This document shows, piece after piece, positions 15,363 to 17,825 of a DNA stretch of 17,825 bases (the first letter of the stretch is position 1; every line of letters starts with the position of its first letter). Origin of the DNA: VRUE01 sp036265675 (GTDB lineage: Bacteria > Actinomycetota > Thermoleophilia > Solirubrobacterales > 70-9); NCBI GenBank assembly GCA_036265675.1, contig DATAOP010000026.1, positions 1 through 17,825 of the forward strand, in the 5' to 3' direction. Made by a program: the position numbers and the translations under genes. The notes under the pieces are model-generated. The model was not told the origin of the DNA and searched no databases. It was given only the letters and a program-made list of their open reading frames with translations.

Positions 15363-16724
15363 GTGGATCGACCTAAGACCCGCTACGCGCGCAGCGGCGA
15401 CCTTGGCATCGCCTACCAGGTCTATGGCGAGGGCGACCTCGACCTCGTTGTCGCCTTCCCCTACGTCTCTCACCTGGAGCTGCTCTGGGAGGTGCCGGCG
15501 ATGGAGCGCTTTATGCGCCGGCTCGGCAGCTTCGCCCGCGTGATCCCCTTCGACCGGCGAGGAGTCGGACTGTCCGATCCGGTCGACTCGACGCCTACGC
15601 TCGAGGAGCGGATGGACGACGTGCGCGCCGTGATGGATGCCGCCGGCTCCGAGCGGGCGGCGCTCTTCGGGATGTCCGAGGGAGCGATGATGTGCATGCT
15701 CTTCGCGGCGGCGCACCCCGAGCGCACCTCGGCGCTGATCCTCTGGGGCGCGATGGCGCGCTCGACCTGGGCGGAGGACTATCCCTGGGCACCTCCTCGC
15801 GAAGCCGTGCTGGAAGCCGAGAAGGAGCTGGTGTTCCCACTCTGGGGCGAGGGCGCGACGCTTGACATCTTCTCTCCGAGCCTCGCCCACGATCCCCAGG
15901 CGCGCGAGATGCAGGGGCGCCTTGAGCGCCAGTCGGCGAGCCCGATGCGCGCTGCGCAGCTGCTCGAGATATTCCTGGACACGGACGTCCGCGAGACGCT
16001 GCCGCTGATCCGGACGCCGACCCTGGTCATCCAACGGCGCGATGACCACGCGGTCAACTACAGGGCCGCCCGCTGGCTCGCGGAGCAGATCGAGAACAGC
16101 ACCTATGTCGAGCTCGCCGGCGTCGATCATTTCCCCTGGGTCGGCGAGGGCGGTGGCGACGGCATGGACGAGATCGAGGAGTTTCTCACCGGCGTCCGAC
16201 CCGTGCCCTCGCCGCAGCGTGTCCTCGCCACTGTCCTCTTCACCGACATCGTCGACTCGACCAGGCGCGCGCAGGAGCTCGGCGACCGCCGCTGGCGCGG
16301 GCTGCTCGAGGATCACCAGGCGCTCGTGCGAGAGCGCCTCGGGCGCTTCGACGGGCGCGAGATCAAGACCACCGGGGACGGCTTCCTCGCAACTTTCGAC
16401 GGCCCGACGCGGGCGGTCGAGTGCGCGCGACGGATCGCCAACGACACGTTTGCTCTCGGGATCGAGATCCGGGCCGGGCTCCACGCCGGCGAGGTCGAGT
16501 TGATGGGCGACGACGTCGGCGGCATCGCCGTCCACGTCGCGGCGCGGATCGCTGCACTCGCCGGATCGGGCGAAGTGCTCGCGTCGCGGACGGTGCGCGA
16601 CCTGGCCGTCGGCTCGGGAATCGACTTCCGACCTGGGGGCATGCACCGGCTCAAGGGCGTCGCCGACGAGTGGGAGGTATTCAGTGTCGAGGCAACGCCG
16701 CTCTCAGCCGGCTCGACCGGCTGA
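15363..16724 (+). CDS. Alpha/beta-hydrolase fused to class III adenylate/guanylate cyclase
   Basis: 453 residues. Residues 1-275 are an alpha/beta hydrolase with the nucleophile elbow GMSEG (Ser105), a probable acid Asp228 and the catalytic His256 (GVDHFPW). Residues 286-445 are a class III cyclase catalytic domain. The metal Asp295 is in LFTDIVDST and Asp339 in TTGDGFLATF; the base-selecting Lys335 precedes TTGDG; Asp384 and Arg395 lie in GDDVGGIAVHVAARI. The usual Asn of VNxAAR is His391, a change I have seen in this actinobacterial cyclase group, so activity is still plausible. No membrane segment is seen; cytoplasmic. It would make cAMP (or cGMP) in response to whatever the hydrolase domain binds or cleaves. 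GTG 15363 is the only start that leaves the first hydrolase strand intact; no clear ribosome binding site. It is bracketed by direct repeats of tRNA-fMet. Confidence 0.9.
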   Translation: MDRPKTRYARSGDLGIAYQVYGEGDLDLVVAFPYVSHLELLWEVPAMERFMRRLGSFARVIPFDRRGVGLSDPVDSTPTLEERMDDVRAVMDAAGSERAALFGMSEGAMMCMLFAAAHPERTSALILWGAMARSTWAEDYPWAPPREAVLEAEKELVFPLWGEGATLDIFSPSLAHDPQAREMQGRLERQSASPMRAAQLLEIFLDTDVRETLPLIRTPTLVIQRRDDHAVNYRAARWLAEQIENSTYVELAGVDHFPWVGEGGGDGMDEIEEFLTGVRPVPSPQRVLATVLFTDIVDSTRRAQELGDRRWRGLLEDHQALVRERLGRFDGREIKTTGDGFLATFDGPTRAVECARRIANDTFALGIEIRAGLHAGEVELMGDDVGGIAVHVAARIAALAGSGEVLASRTVRDLAVGSGIDFRPGGMHRLKGVADEWEVFSVEATPLSAGSTG

Positions 16725-16726
16725 TC

Positions 16727-16748
16727 GCAGTCAGGTGGCTCGTCGGGC
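16727..16748 (+). repeat. Direct repeat copy 2: fragment of tRNA-fMet after the cyclase gene
   Basis: GCAGTCAGGT-G-GCTCGTCGGGC, identical to tRNA-fMet 15143-15164 except A to G at 16737. It starts two bases after the cyclase stop codon, and similarity stops abruptly at both ends. It looks like an attachment-site remnant. The rest of 16749-16914 holds no gene I can support; only a small inverted repeat, GGTTC-TGACC-GAACC, is seen at 16839-16853. Confidence 0.75.
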
Positions 16749-16930
16749 CGACTGCTTGGTGATGTCGGCGATGAGGCTGACCGATCTCGCCTGCATCGCA
16801 ATGGGTGGTGGACGCTTACGCGCTCTCGCTTGCTGCGTGGTTCTGACCGAACCCGAAGCCACCGTAACGCGGATTGCCGGCGCCGGGACTGTACATCCGA
16901 GTCCACGCATAACGAAGGAGGGTGATCCCG

Positions 16931-17338
16931 ATGAACACGAGTGAGCAAGAGTCCAACGGCGAGACCCGGCTCGCCTACATTCTTGGAGTGCCCCTCGCCG
17001 AGAACGTCGTGCGCCAGTGGCCTCAGATGGGCGAGATCGTGCGCACCAGCCGCCTAATTGCGGAGGTCGAGGGCAACTTCCCCGAGCTCACACTCGAGAT
17101 CGGCAGGCGGTTGCACCTCGACGATGCCGTTGTGGTCGAGTGGTCCTGCGACTACGGTGACGGACGCCTGTACCGGAACGTGACCATAGGCGACTTGGAG
17201 GGCGGGAAGGCCGTGCGCGTAACTGACTACTGGGGTGAGCCCACCGAGACACCCGAATGGCGCAAGCGAAGGACGGACCGGCTCGACATGCCCGGCGACG
17301 GCATCTGGCCGGACGGCGAGCACCTCGCCCACCATTAG
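16931..17338 (+). CDS. SnoaL/NTF2-like protein (probable), 135 aa
   Basis: ATG 16931 follows a perfect AAGGAGG (16915-16921) at 9 bases; a GTG at 16922 in the same frame is too close to it. The C-terminal half, VVVEWSCDYGDGRLYRN, then EGGKAVRVTDYWGEP, has the paired-strand pattern and closing GK-x-x-R-x-x-x-Y-W/D-x-P seen in SnoaL-like NTF2-fold proteins. The N-terminal half (helices with LAENVVRQWPQMGEIVRTSR) is less typical. These folds serve as small cyclases, isomerases or stress proteins; no active site is assigned. The TAG stop overlaps the TAA of the convergent oxidoreductase fragment (TTAG at 17335-17338). Confidence 0.62.
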   Translation: MNTSEQESNGETRLAYILGVPLAENVVRQWPQMGEIVRTSRLIAEVEGNFPELTLEIGRRLHLDDAVVVEWSCDYGDGRLYRNVTIGDLEGGKAVRVTDYWGEPTETPEWRKRRTDRLDMPGDGIWPDGEHLAHH

Positions 17339-17697
17339 AGCGCGCCGGTTGGGCCGAAGCGCTCTGTCCGGATCTGACGAGCCTCCCAACCCATCCCGAG
17401 GAGCAGCCGCGAAACGGTCTCGACGAAGCCGTTGGAGCCGCAGACGAAGGCGATACCGGGCTCGATCCCGGCCGCGGCGATCAGCTCTCGGTCGATCCGC
17501 CCGCGGTGCCCTTTCCAGCTCTCCGGCGCCTCGCGGGTGAAGGTGAGCAGGGTGTCGTCGTCCAACTCGTCCCCGTAAATCACGTCCTCTGTGGAGCGGA
17601 CCGAGTAGACCAGTCGCATCGGCAGGGTCGGCATCGTGCGGCGCCGATGGCGGAGGATCGCCATCAGGGGCACCACGCCCGAGCCGCCGCCGAGCAC
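17335..17697 (-). pseudogene. FAD/NAD(P)-binding oxidoreductase, C-terminal NAD-binding domain only (5'-truncated)
   Basis: About 120 residues that match only the NAD(P)-binding half of ferredoxin-NADP-reductase-like proteins. It begins at the first strand and loop GGGSGVVPLMAILRHRR, includes YSVRSTEDVIYGDEL, then FVCGSNGFVETVSRLLLG and the typical end IRTERFGPTG. The FAD/flavin-binding half that should precede this is missing. In this frame a TGA stop sits four codons before the GTG at 17697, and the sequence to the right encodes something else. It is therefore most likely a broken gene remnant rather than a real short protein. Confidence 0.75.
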
Positions 17698-17703
17698 TCG
17701 AGT

Positions 17704-17720
17704 CGCTCACGGACTGAGCG
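17704..17720. repeat. Inverted repeat at the gene break
   Basis: CGCTCA-CGGAC-TGAGCG, a perfect 6-bp stem, right next to the 8-bp palindrome ACTCGAGT (17696-17703) at the point where the oxidoreductase homology ends. Confidence 0.4.
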
Positions 17721-17722
17721 CC

Positions 17723-17825
17723 GTGGCGTTCACCGAGCTGCTGCGAATCACCGTTTTCCTCGCCGGCGGCGAGGCAACGGTGCTGGGCGCGATCACCGCG
17801 ATCACCGCCGGCCGTGAGGCCGACA
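17723..17825 (+). CDS. Partial reading frame at the right edge, unknown, possibly membrane protein
   Basis: From GTG 17723 the frame is open to the window end with strongly GC-rich third positions, which suggests real coding. The product starts VAFTELLRITVFLAGGEATV and continues LGAITAITAGREAD, hydrophobic and without a family I can name. The frame also reads back a few codons past 17704, so this may be an internal fragment joined at the break rather than a true start. No ribosome binding site was seen. Confidence 0.35.
   Translation, partial: MAFTELLRITVFLAGGEATVLGAITAITAGREAD

Noticed and set aside
17054..17710. 218-codon minus-strand frame starting at 17710
   Set aside because: Its product is Arg/Asp/Pro-rich and lies in a different frame from the oxidoreductase fragment, which has clear family motifs.

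Overview
The window is GC-rich bacterial chromosome with third codon positions almost all G or C, GTG and TTG starts, and tRNA genes without an encoded CCA. It looks like an actinobacterium. The run mazG-eno-divIC, the IlvG-type ThDP enzyme, the short Ppx and the sigma factor with a membrane tail suggest Thermoleophilia/Solirubrobacterales, but this placement is inference from gene content and style, not a database result.

Left part (1-4745, + strand): the 3' end of mazG overlaps enolase. A DivIC/FtsB-type division protein, a large multi-spanning GT-C-like membrane protein and a small conserved-looking protein follow. Next is a minus-strand stack (7143 down to 4734): class I fructose-bisphosphate aldolase, a membrane-anchored or secreted thermonuclease, a small single-span membrane protein, and a HTH protein with an acidic then arginine-rich linker. 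A strong hairpin plus T-run sits just before the small membrane protein.

Middle (7266-10040, + strand): a zinc-ribbon/rhomboid-fold protein that lacks the protease residues, a small helical protein, a UPF0173 metallo-beta-lactamase-fold hydrolase and an R2-like ligand-binding oxidase with its Val/Tyr pair conserved. Convergent to these is an ECF sigma factor fused to its own zinc-finger, membrane segment and Pro/Ala-rich tail. Upstream of it is tRNA-Leu(UAA), divergent from an IlvG-like acetolactate-synthase-family enzyme.

Right part (13458-17825): an intergenic stretch of about 360 bp between convergent genes, AT-richer in its right half, carries a perfect 12-bp hairpin, a small ORF with a good ribosome binding site, and short repeats. 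Then come ppx and a GNAT protein (minus strand) and initiator tRNA-fMet, whose promoter appears to lie inside the GNAT start. Downstream is an alpha/beta-hydrolase fused to a class III cyclase. A 22-nt near-exact copy of the tRNA-fMet D-arm/anticodon-stem sequence sits three bases after the cyclase stop codon, so this single gene is bracketed by direct repeats in the way an integrated cassette would be. Beyond it are a SnoaL-like protein, a 5'-truncated ferredoxin-reductase-type gene that breaks off near 17697, and the start or fragment of an unrelated reading frame. The right end therefore looks like accessory or rearranged DNA, while the left is housekeeping.

No CRISPR array, transposase, integrase or phage gene was seen. 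The best candidates for something new are the tRNA-bracketed hydrolase-cyclase, the histidine-free rhomboid-like protein and the content of 13511-13819.
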